DNA of 10,518 nt, from contig NZ_JAVRHO010000044.1 of NCBI RefSeq assembly GCF_031846515.1, forward strand, positions 1-10,518. The letters are read 5' to 3'. The position numbers were made by a program, and so were the translations under genes. The DNA is from Autumnicola lenta. GTDB lineage: Bacteria > Bacteroidota > Bacteroidia > Flavobacteriales > Flavobacteriaceae. Positions 1 to 5,194 of this stretch are shown piece by piece. A model generated the notes under the pieces. That model was not told the origin of the DNA and did not search any database. It worked only from the letters and a program-made list of their open reading frames with translations. Within the stretch, counting starts at the first letter, position 1, and each line of letters begins with the position of its first letter.

Positions 1-3
1 TAC

Positions 4-244
4 GTTATAAGGCATCAAAGCAGAACGCAGTCGGCAAATTATAGTTTATCGTCAAATGTAAGTGTTGCGGGGATGAAAAAAAAGCTACGGGTTAGAATCC
101 TCACTCAGCCGCAAGTGGCGCTTTTTTTTGGTAAGTTTGGATGTTTTAGCTTGTGAATAGCGGATTTTTGGCCGATTCCGATCACCGGGAGCAGTATCAA
201 AACAGGCAAATTTGATGCTTATTTGCAGCGGACAAAAATAAGAC
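4..244 (+). mobile_element. Cassette 1: geneless cassette, family A
   Basis: The cassette body starts with GTTATAAGGC at 4 and closes with GCCTTATAAC at 245-254. I see no credible gene; the long minus-strand frame over 85-354 runs through the attC and is a shadow. The body shares blocks with cassettes 2, 10, 14 and 15: a GAAAAAAAAGCTACGGGTT segment, a CTCACTC motif, a GCAAGTGGCGC segment, a TTTGGATGTTTTAGCTTGTG segment and, near the end, GCGGACAAAAATAA. The second half (about 165-235) resembles cassette 2 and differs from cassettes 10, 14 and 15. It could supply a terminator, a small RNA or a promoter. Confidence 0.75.
76..129 (+). terminator. A-tract/T-tract hairpin of family A, copy 1
   Basis: AAAAAAAAGC at 76-85 is the perfect inverted repeat of GCTTTTTTTT at 120-129. 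The enclosed 34 nt can form an inner GCCGC/GTGGC stem next to the T run. This looks like a Rho-independent terminator that could work on both strands. It may instead be the core of a small structured RNA. Confidence 0.5.
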
Positions 245-380
245 GCCTTATAACAACATATAAAAACAATGCTCAAACCTGTCTCAAATCGAAACGCCGT
301 GCTCCCTTGCAACGCCTGATTGTCCTGCGGACAATCAAGCTCGCCAGCCCGCACAGTTTTTATACGGGACGTTGTGAGTC
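245..380 (+). repeat. attC-like site 1 (cassette 1 / cassette 2)
   Basis: R'' is GCCTTATAAC at 245-254 (from cassette 1) and R' is GTTGTGAG at 371 (from cassette 2). The central hairpin GATTGTCC-TGC-GGACAATC is at 318-336. The L' arm reads GCACAGTTTTTATA, followed by the CGGGAC spacer. The arms of this site do not match each other beyond AAC/GTT, while each matches the far end of its own cassette. Confidence 0.88.
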
Positions 381-617
381 ATCAAAGCGGATCGCAGTCG
401 GCACTTTTCAGTTTATCTGCAACTGTAGTTTCCTGCGGGACGAAAAAAAAGCTACGGGTTAAAATCATCACTCACCCGCAAGTGGCGCTTTTTTTTGGTA
501 GATTTGGATGTATAGGCTTGTGAATAAGCGGATTTTTGGCCAATTCTGATCACCAGGAGCAGTAACAAAATTGGCAAGTTTGAGGCTTTTTTGCAACCTA
601 CATAAATTTAAAGACGC
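371..617 (+). mobile_element. Cassette 2: geneless cassette, family A
   Basis: The body begins GTTGTGAGTCATC at 371 and closes with CTCACAAC at 618-625. It is a divergent homologue of cassette 1, sharing the A/T-tract hairpin, the TTTGGATG segment, the ATCACC.GGAGCAGTA segment and the GACGCCT end. No reading frame is conserved between the two copies, which argues against a protein product. Confidence 0.75.
443..496 (+). terminator. A-tract/T-tract hairpin of family A, copy 2
   Basis: Eight A followed by GC at 443-452 pair with GC followed by eight T at 487-496. In this copy an inner GGGT/ACCC pairing (457-460 with 473-476) is also possible. The tract lengths on the two sides are equal. Terminator or structured RNA. 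Confidence 0.5.
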
Positions 618-750
618 CTCACAACAGTATATAAAAACAATGCTCAAACCAGTCTCAATTCGAAACATCGTGCTCGCTTGCTTAGCTGATTGTCCTGCGG
701 ACAATCACGCTCGCCCGCTCGCACAGTTTTTATACGGGACGTTGCCAGTA
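618..750 (+). repeat. attC-like site 2 (cassette 2 / cassette 3)
   Basis: R'' is CTCACAAC at 618-625 and R' is GTTGCCAGTA at 741-750. The central hairpin GATTGTCC-TGC-GGACAATC is at 688-706, preceded by a TTAGCT variant instead of AACGCCT. L'' TATAAAAACAATGC pairs with GCACAGTTTTTATA apart from two internal positions. Confidence 0.88.
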
Positions 751-756
751 ATTTGA

Positions 757-1221
757 ATGAAAAACGCACAGATAAAAATATTACTATTTTCTATAATCGT
801 TTTAATCATTTCTTGTTCGACAAATAAAGGATTGATTAAGAGAGAAAAATCGGTTTTCGGAACTGTGAAATATTACGTGCAGACGGACTTGAATGACGAA
901 GGTTATAAAAAACGGATGATAATAAAAGTTGCGGATTCTGTTTATTACAGCTTTTATTCAGACGGAATTAACAAGAGTACTAAAAAGGACAAGAATTCGG
1001 TTTACCGTTTATTTTATGAAGAAGTACCAAAAGAGTTGGATGCTCAAATTGCCTACCAAAAGTTATCGAAATTGGACTCACTAATTTTATCGAGTTCGAA
1101 CAGAATTTTGGACTCGCTTAAATGGAAAGATTTTAAGCGTTGGAATGGAGCGACAGCTTTTAATATAGAAGTCATTTACTATCACGGATTCCCTAAAAAT
1201 GGAAAATTTGAACCATATTGA
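757..1221 (+). CDS. Predicted lipoprotein of unknown function (cassette 3)
   Basis: This 154-residue protein has a short basic N-terminus, a hydrophobic stretch at about residues 6-19 and a lipobox IIS-C with Cys20, followed by Ser-Thr-Asn-Lys. It is therefore probably exported and lipid-anchored. The mature part is rich in Lys, Tyr and Ser and ends in a Tyr/His-rich segment. I do not recognise a family. The ATG lies 16 nt after the cassette start (GTT at 741), which is the shortest leader in the array, in the context AATTTGAATG with no Shine-Dalgarno sequence. The stop is 14 nt before the closing arm TACTGGCAAC at 1236. It is the only gene of its cassette (742-1362). No promoter is evident inside the cassette, so transcription probably comes from upstream. 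The lipoprotein call is good; the function is unknown. Confidence 0.85.
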   Translation: MKNAQIKILLFSIIVLIISCSTNKGLIKREKSVFGTVKYYVQTDLNDEGYKKRMIIKVADSVYYSFYSDGINKSTKKDKNSVYRLFYEEVPKELDAQIAYQKLSKLDSLILSSSNRILDSLKWKDFKRWNGATAFNIEVIYYHGFPKNGKFEPY

Positions 1222-1235
1222 ACGGAATAAAAAAC

Positions 1236-1370
1236 TACTGGCAACAACATATAAAAACAATGCTTAAATCTGTCTTGAATCGAAGGTCAGCGCTCGCTTG
1301 CAACGCCTGATTGTCCTGCGGACAATCAAGCTCGCCAGCTCGCACTGTTTTTATACGGGACGTTGTAAAC
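1236..1370 (+). repeat. attC-like site 3 (cassette 3 / cassette 4)
   Basis: R'' is TACTGGCAAC at 1236-1245, complementary to the start of cassette 3 at 741. R' is GTTGTAAAC at 1362-1370. The central hairpin is at 1309-1327. The L arms are TATAAAAACAATGC and GCACTGTTTTTATA, with a single mismatch. Confidence 0.9.
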
Positions 1371-1569
1371 AAGGCAAAAAAGGGCATTTTTGGATGGTCA
1401 GTTTTTGGAACCTTAATTTATTACCTTTTGCGTCGGACAAAATCGGACAAAATTAAAATCTGATTTACCACTCAAAAAGGGGATTTTTAAAACAAATTTT
1501 TGGATGTCGCAAAATTATCGGACTGACAATCGCAACGGATAATAAAACCAGGCTGGGAAAAAAAGCCCA
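1362..1569 (+). mobile_element. Cassette 4: geneless cassette, family B
   Basis: The body starts GTTGTAAACAAGGC and its closing arm is GTTTACAAC at 1570-1578. The first ~120 bp are almost identical to cassette 6 at 2295, and the rest is clearly homologous but diverged. The 3' end carries a small hairpin, CTGGG/CCCAG around an A-rich loop (1553-1570), directly abutting the attC arm. No open frame is shared by the two copies. The minus-strand frames that cross it run into the attC and are rejected. Confidence 0.72.
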
Positions 1570-1703
1570 GTTTACAACACTGTATAAAAACAATGCTTAA
1601 ATCGATCCCAATTCGAAACTCCGTGCTTGCTTGCAACGCCTGATTTTCCTTCGGAAAATCATTCTGGCTGGCTCGCACAGTTTTTATACGGGACGTTACC
1701 AAA
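1570..1703 (+). repeat. attC-like site 4 (cassette 4 / cassette 5), variant centre
   Basis: R'' is GTTTACAAC at 1570-1578 and R' is GTTACCAAA at 1695-1703. The central hairpin is GATTTTCC-TTC-GGAAAATC at 1642-1660: both strands of the stem are changed relative to the common GATTGTCC/GGACAATC form, so pairing is kept. Confidence 0.88.
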
Positions 1704-1718
1704 TATTTAAAAAAACAA

Positions 1719-2165
1719 ATGAAAATTATACCACTAAAAACTTACGCCAATGGAGAAATTTATCTAAAAGATAACCAATTGGATATTAATGATAAATCGG
1801 GAAGGATGAATAACAACCTTTTTAAAGGTCTCCCTATTTTCTTTTTAATTCTTGGCGTTTACCAAATTTTTGATGCTTTTGCGACGGATAATTTACTTCA
1901 TTTAACAGTCACATTAATTTCAGCTCTTTTGTTATTAGCCATTCCCGCAATGGTATATTACCCTAATCTTAAAAGATCTAATAAAACTGAATTAAAAATT
2001 TCTGAAATAAAAAATGTTCAGCTCAAAAAGCTTTTCGGAGAATTGATTATCGATTTTCAATTGTTCGATAATTCAACCCGTAGAGTATATAATTTAAAAG
2101 ATCTGTCGGACTGGGAATTAATTAAAGCATATTTAATCCAAAATAAAATCTCATACTTAGACTAA
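1719..2165 (+). CDS. Two-TM membrane protein of unknown function (cassette 5)
   Basis: The protein has 148 residues: a hydrophilic N-terminal part of about 35 residues, two hydrophobic helices at about 38-55 and 59-83, and a C-terminal soluble part of about 65 residues. The arrangement of short beta-rich segments on either side of a helical hairpin (a lysine-rich N-part; an ISEIKNVQLKKLFGE segment; a C-terminal helix DLSDWELIKAYLIQN) recalls small bacterial membrane proteins with a split PH-like domain. That is a weak, fold-level guess. The start is the ATG 24 nt after GTT at 1695, behind an A-rich leader. The stop lies 3 nt before the closing arm ATTTGGTAAC at 2169. It is the only gene in cassette 1696-2295. 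Confidence 0.82.
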   Translation: MKIIPLKTYANGEIYLKDNQLDINDKSGRMNNNLFKGLPIFFLILGVYQIFDAFATDNLLHLTVTLISALLLLAIPAMVYYPNLKRSNKTELKISEIKNVQLKKLFGELIIDFQLFDNSTRRVYNLKDLSDWELIKAYLIQNKISYLD

Positions 2166-2168
2166 AAC

Positions 2169-2303
2169 ATTTGGTAACAACGTATAAAAACAATGCTTAA
2201 TTTGTTCTCGAATCGAAACTCCGTGCTCGCTTGCAACGCCTGATTGTCCTGCGGACAATCACGCTGGCCAGCTCGCACAGTTTTTATACGAGACGTTGTA
2301 AAC
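2169..2303 (+). repeat. attC-like site 5 (cassette 5 / cassette 6)
   Basis: R'' is ATTTGGTAAC at 2169-2178, complementary to the start of cassette 5. R' is GTTGTAAAC at 2295-2303. The central hairpin GATTGTCC-TGC-GGACAATC is at 2242-2260. The spacer before GTT reads CGAGAC in place of CGGGAC. Confidence 0.88.
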
Positions 2304-2503
2304 AAGGCAAAAAAGGGCATTTTTGGATGGTCAGTTTTTGGAACCTTAATTTATTACCTTTTGCGTCGGACAAAATCGGACGGAATTAAAATCTGATTTA
2401 CCACTCAAAAAGGGGATTTTGAAAGAAAATTTTTGAGGTTTAGAAAGAACAGCGGACTGACAATCACAACGGATAAAAAAACCAGGCTGGGAAAAAAAGC
2501 CCA
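2295..2503 (+). mobile_element. Cassette 6: geneless cassette, family B
   Basis: This is the second copy of the cassette 4 body, with the same start (GTTGTAAACAAGGC), the same CAGGCTGGG..GCCCAG 3' hairpin and the closing arm GTTTACAAC at 2504. The differences cluster in the middle (about 2418-2460) and include indels, so no reading frame is preserved. The two copies sit on either side of the gene cassette 1696-2295, so they moved separately or were separated by a later insertion. Confidence 0.72.
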
Positions 2504-2640
2504 GTTTACAACACTGTATAAAAACAATGCTTAAATCGATCCCAATTCGAAACTCCGTGCTTGCTTGCAACGCCTGATTTTCCTTCGGAAAATCATCGCC
2601 GGCAATCGCCGCACAGTTTTTATACGGGACGTTGTGCTTA
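2504..2640 (+). repeat. attC-like site 6 (cassette 6 / cassette 7), hybrid right half
   Basis: R'' is GTTTACAAC at 2504-2512 and R' is GTTGTGCTTA at 2631-2640. The left half and the GATTTTCC-TTC-GGAAAATC hairpin (2576-2594) match site 4. The segment after the hairpin reads ATCGCCGGCAATCGCCGCAC, which is otherwise seen only in site 17. This suggests recombination or conversion within the site. Confidence 0.87.
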
Positions 2641-2695
2641 ATGCAAAAAAAATGAGAAAAACACAATAAACAGCTGTGGGAATAAATAACTGGAG

Positions 2696-2737
2696 ATGGA
2701 AAAGCAACATAAAATATACCGACTAAAACTGAATTAA
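2696..2737 (+). other. Possible 13-codon upstream reading frame in the cassette 7 leader
   Basis: ATG at 2696 follows GGAG and opens a 13-codon frame ending in TAA at 2735-2737, which directly abuts the ATG of the membrane protein gene at 2738. It could be a short coupled leader or chance. The cassette leader is unusually long here (107 nt against 16-35 nt elsewhere), so something must occupy it. Confidence 0.25.
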
Positions 2738-3043
2738 ATGATTTTACTTTTCATTATTGCAATTTCTTTTGTGCAATTTGGTTTGTATTACTTAAATAGA
2801 AAATATAAAACCAAACTTCCGAATTTTGTAATCCTTGTTATTATATTAATCTGTTATTTTTTCGTGTTTCCAGGATTTTTCTACCCAGAACCTAAAACGG
2901 ATGGAATAAATTGTGGCTTACCGATTTTCGGAATAACCTTCGCATTTTGGATTTTTGGAACTATAGCTGCACTGATAACCCATTTTGGTTATAAAAGACT
3001 AAAAAAAGCACTAAGCACAACAACATATAAAAACAATGCTTAA
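2738..3043 (+). CDS. Small three-TM membrane protein, C-terminus encoded by the attC (cassette 7)
   Basis: This 101-residue, strongly hydrophobic protein has helices at about residues 1-19, 29-48 and 61-83. A basic loop (NRKYKTK) follows helix 1, and a loop with PEPKTDGINCG separates helices 2 and 3. After the last helix, a KRLKKAL tail continues into the attC and ends STTTYKNNA, encoded by the R'' arm and the L'' arm, with the stop TAA at 3041-3043. No family is recognised. The ATG at 2738 is 107 nt after the cassette start at 2631; no earlier in-frame start gives a longer hydrophobic protein. It is the only substantial gene of cassette 2632-3138. The membrane location is clear and the function unknown. 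Confidence 0.75.
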   Translation: MILLFIIAISFVQFGLYYLNRKYKTKLPNFVILVIILICYFFVFPGFFYPEPKTDGINCGLPIFGITFAFWIFGTIAALITHFGYKRLKKALSTTTYKNNA

Positions 3044-3146
3044 GCCAGTCTCGAATCGAAAGTCCGTGCTCGCTTGCAACGCCTGATTGTCCTGCGGACA
3101 ATCAAGCTCGCCAGCTCGCACTGTTTTTATACGGGACGTTGGCTGT
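3012..3146 (+). repeat. attC-like site 7 (cassette 7 / cassette 8)
   Basis: R'' is TAAGCACAAC at 3012-3021, complementary to GTTGTGCTTA at 2631. R' is GTTGGCTGT at 3138-3146. The central hairpin is at 3085-3103. The site overlaps the end of the upstream gene. Confidence 0.9.
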
Positions 3147-3158
3147 AATCAAAAAAAT

Positions 3159-3677
3159 ATGAATAAAAAGGAATCTTTGGGAGACGTGTTTCGAAAAAAA
3201 GTGGGACTGGCTATCTGTATTTTTCTTGGTTTGTTTTTTCTGTACGAACATTTTGCCAATCCAGAAATTACTCAAGAAAAAGACCTGACCACTCTTGATG
3301 TTGAAATCGAAGATTACACTTTCGAACGCTATGAAGATGATAGTAGAAGATATCCAACCTATTATATAAAGACATTTCAATACCATAATCTTTTTAAAGT
3401 GACATCAGATGATATATGGTTATTCAATATGAATCAATTCGAGACCGACAGTTTGAAAAATAAACCTATTCAAATAAAAATAGCAAGTGAAGAAAAAGCT
3501 GATTTAAACCGACCTGACGAAATTATTTCTCTTTTTGAAATATCGAAAGCCAGTAACTTATACTTGAGTTCTAAAGAAACTCTGAGGGAAAATCAAGGTC
3601 CAGTGCATCTAATGCTCTCATTCGGATTTTTCGGAATGGCAGGTTTTTTATTAGTGCTTTTAAAAAAGAAACTATAG
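3159..3677 (+). CDS. Two-TM membrane protein with extracytoplasmic domain, unknown function (cassette 8)
   Basis: The protein has 172 residues: a basic N-terminal tail, a TM helix at about 15-33 (VGLAICIFLGLFFLYEHF), a hydrophilic domain of about 115 residues rich in Asp, Glu and Tyr, and a second TM helix at about 150-167 followed by a KKKL end. With both termini predicted inside, the middle domain would face the periplasm. The segment between the helices resembles the soluble part of other two-TM Bacteroidota hypothetical proteins, but I cannot name a family. An in-frame ATG at 3087 lies inside the attC of the previous cassette. The ATG at 3159, 21 nt after GTT at 3138 and preceded by AAAAAAAT, is the sensible start. 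The stop is 6 nt before the closing arm TACAGCCAAC at 3684. Confidence 0.83.
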   Translation: MNKKESLGDVFRKKVGLAICIFLGLFFLYEHFANPEITQEKDLTTLDVEIEDYTFERYEDDSRRYPTYYIKTFQYHNLFKVTSDDIWLFNMNQFETDSLKNKPIQIKIASEEKADLNRPDEIISLFEISKASNLYLSSKETLRENQGPVHLMLSFGFFGMAGFLLVLLKKKL

Positions 3678-3683
3678 AAAGAC

Positions 3684-3819
3684 TACAGCCAACACTATAT
3701 AAAAACAATGCTAAAACCTGTCCCAATTCGAAACTTCGTGCTCGCTTGCAACGCCTGATTGTCCTGCGGACAATCACGCTCGCCCGCTCGCACTGTTTTT
3801 ATACGGGACGTTGGCAGTA
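3684..3819 (+). repeat. attC-like site 8 (cassette 8 / cassette 9)
   Basis: R'' is TACAGCCAAC at 3684-3693, complementary to GTTGGCTGTA at 3138. R' is GTTGGCAGTA at 3810-3819. The central hairpin is at 3757-3775. L' is GCACTGTTTTTATA followed by CGGGAC. Confidence 0.9.
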
Positions 3820-3844
3820 ATTTAAAAAACTTAAAATTAATAAT

Positions 3845-4297
3845 ATGTACCAAAAAGAATTTCCGATTGACAATAAAAAAGTCGTCATTGAATTAGAGAA
3901 AAACCCAACAGATAATAAAGTTTTATTGGATGTTAGTTATGTCGGACTAAATCCCATAAAAATTTATAGTCAGGATTTGGATACAAATTTTGAAGATTTA
4001 ATTCCTTCCAAAGTTGGACGGAGTATTTTTGGAGATGATAAAGAACACATTTCATCTATAATGCTAGGTGAACTTAAAAATATCCTTCAAAAACATATTG
4101 ATAAAAATAAAAAATTATCAGAAGCGGATTTGACTATTTACGTCGCTGAAACTATTATTTTTCTAGAGGCATATATTAATCAGATTCTCAAAAAACCCTT
4201 TGATGAGGATGAAAAGAAAAGCCAATTTTTGACTTATTTCAATTTTTACAAAATGCAAATCGACGGTAAATATGAAGAATTTTTAAATAAACTATAA
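3845..4297 (+). CDS. Soluble protein of unknown function, first gene of a two-gene cassette (cassette 9)
   Basis: The protein has 150 residues, is acidic and Lys-rich, and has no signal peptide or TM helix. Residues 1-50 alternate as beta strands would (KKVVIELEKN, KVLLDVSYVG, IKIYSQDLD). Residues 65-150 look alpha-helical, including a long helix DLTIYVAETIIFLEAYINQIL. I recognise no family. The ATG is 35 nt after the cassette start at 3810, in an AT-rich leader (TTAATAATATG). The stop TAA at 4295-4297 is separated by a single A from the ATG of the next gene, so the two are almost certainly translationally coupled. A coupled pair in one cassette suggests a partnership such as toxin/antitoxin, effector/immunity or a two-protein defence unit. 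That is inference from arrangement only. Confidence 0.82.
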   Translation: MYQKEFPIDNKKVVIELEKNPTDNKVLLDVSYVGLNPIKIYSQDLDTNFEDLIPSKVGRSIFGDDKEHISSIMLGELKNILQKHIDKNKKLSEADLTIYVAETIIFLEAYINQILKKPFDEDEKKSQFLTYFNFYKMQIDGKYEEFLNKL

Positions 4298-4298
4298 A

Positions 4299-4634
4299 AT
4301 GGAAAAAGATTACAGATTAATACAAATCATCGAAAGCCGAGATAATATTACTCGAGAGAAAATTTTAATTTTCGAAATGGCTTTGGTTGAGTACAACTTT
4401 AATAGAACAGGATATAATTTCATCCCAACGCCATCAGTAAACAATCATTTTTTTGTTTATCCAAATAAATCAGATATAGAAAATTATTATATGTCGGAAC
4501 CAGAAGAAATAAAAACCCTCGACCTCAATGCTTTTAATGATTATATGATAAAAACTCCAGAAGGAATGAGAAAAACTTTTTTTATCAAAGAATTCGACGA
4601 ACGAAGAAAAAATATAAAATTAAATCAGGTTTAA
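4299..4634 (+). CDS. Soluble protein of unknown function, second gene of a two-gene cassette (cassette 9)
   Basis: The protein has 111 residues, no signal peptide and no TM segment. It is rich in Asn, Tyr, Phe and charged residues, with a basic C-terminus (FDERRKNIKLNQV). The aromatic-rich middle (YNFNRTGYNFIPTP) and the acidic YYMSEPEEIKTLDLNAFNDY segment suggest a small mixed alpha/beta fold. No family is recognised. It starts 1 nt after the stop of the preceding gene. The stop is 36 nt before the closing arm TACTGCCAAC at 4671. Its cassette (3811-4798) is the only one in the window that ends in a different attC sequence, so the pair was probably acquired from another array lineage. Confidence 0.8.
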   Translation: MEKDYRLIQIIESRDNITREKILIFEMALVEYNFNRTGYNFIPTPSVNNHFFVYPNKSDIENYYMSEPEEIKTLDLNAFNDYMIKTPEGMRKTFFIKEFDERRKNIKLNQV

Positions 4635-4670
4635 AGTTTAAGAATTTAGGTTTTGTGGAAGTACCAAAAC

Positions 4671-4807
4671 TACTGCCAACAATGAATAACACAAATTGCG
4701 GATTACCTGCCAAAAATGGCATTTTTTGACTGCCTTTAAAAACTGTGTTTAACTCAAAAATCAAGTCTCTTTACCCGCAACTTGCGTTATTCGGGACGTT
4801 GTGAGTT
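4671..4807 (+). repeat. Divergent attC-like site 9 (cassette 9 / cassette 10), second site family
   Basis: R'' is TACTGCCAAC at 4671-4680, complementary to the start of cassette 9 at 3810. R' is GTTGTGAGTT at 4798-4807. Between them the sequence is unrelated to the other sites: the L arms are AATAACACAAATTGCGG (4685-4701) and CCGCAACTTGCGTTATT (4775-4791), pairing at 15 of 17 positions, and there is an inner GCCA-AAAA-TGGC hairpin at 4709-4720. The CGGGAC spacer before GTT and the total length are conserved. Same architecture with different sequence indicates recognition by structure. Confidence 0.87.
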
Positions 4808-5048
4808 ATTGCAGAGCGGAAGGGAGCGCAGTCGGCAAATTATTGTTTATTGTCAAAAGTAGATGTTGCGAGGAAGAAAAAAAGCTACGGGTTAAAATCA
4901 TCACTCAGCCGCAAGTGGCGCTTTTTTGGGTGAATTTGGATGTTTAGGCTTGTGAATAATCGGACTTAGGACGGCAGTTTATTATCTGGAAAAAGTATTT
5001 ATATTGGACAATTTTTAGGCCTCTATGCTGCGGACAAAAATAAACAAC
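4798..5048 (+). mobile_element. Cassette 10: geneless cassette, family A
   Basis: The body starts GTTGTGAGTTATTGC at 4798 and closes with AACTCACAAC at 5049. It is closely related to cassettes 14 and 15, and more distantly to 1 and 2. The last ~70 bp before the attC, and the attC itself, are almost identical to cassette 15. A promoter-like pair, TTTA at 4978 and TATATTGG at 5000, resembles the Bacteroidota TTTG / TAnnTTTG pattern only loosely. It points toward the gene at 5195. The open frames in cassettes 10, 14 and 15 do not correspond because of stops and indels, so I see no gene. Confidence 0.75.
4877..4927 (+). terminator. A-tract/T-tract hairpin of family A, copy 3
   Basis: Seven A followed by GC (4877-4885) pair with GC followed by six T (4920-4927). 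Both tracts are shorter than in copies 1, 2 and 4, so near-equal length is kept on the two sides. Confidence 0.5.
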
Positions 5049-5183
5049 AACTCACAACAGCATATAAAAACAATGCTAAGGCTTGTTCCGGCTCGAAAAT
5101 CCGCGGCTGCTTGCAGCGTCGGATTTTCCTGCGGAAAATCAAGCTCGCCCGCAGCACAGTTTTTATACGGGACGTTACCATAC
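5049..5183 (+). repeat. attC-like site 10 (cassette 10 / cassette 11)
   Basis: R'' is AACTCACAAC at 5049-5058 and R' is GTTACCATAC at 5174-5183. The central hairpin is GATTTTCC-TGC-GGAAAATC at 5122-5140. Apart from the R' arm the site differs from site 15 at only one base (CCGCGG against CCGTGG), which shows that the site travels with its cassette. Confidence 0.9.
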
Positions 5184-5194
5184 ATTTCAAAAAA

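Noticed and set aside
85..354. Minus-strand open frame in cassette 1, with similar ones at 468-704, 1487-1702, 2346-2666, 3571-3777, 5023-5235, 5530-5769 and 9835-10194
   Set aside because: They all run through the attC on the opposite strand and look alike only because the attC sequence is repeated; the remaining parts are not conserved between cassettes of one family.
3087..3158. Upstream in-frame starts within attC for the genes at 3159, 5195 (from 5111) and 8458 (from 8374)
   Set aside because: The extensions are translations of the recombination site of the previous cassette. Starts just after the cassette edge, with A-rich leaders, fit the other cassettes.
3845..4634. Naming the gene pair as a toxin-antitoxin system
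   Set aside because: Only the spacing supports it. Neither protein shows a motif of a known toxin or antitoxin family.
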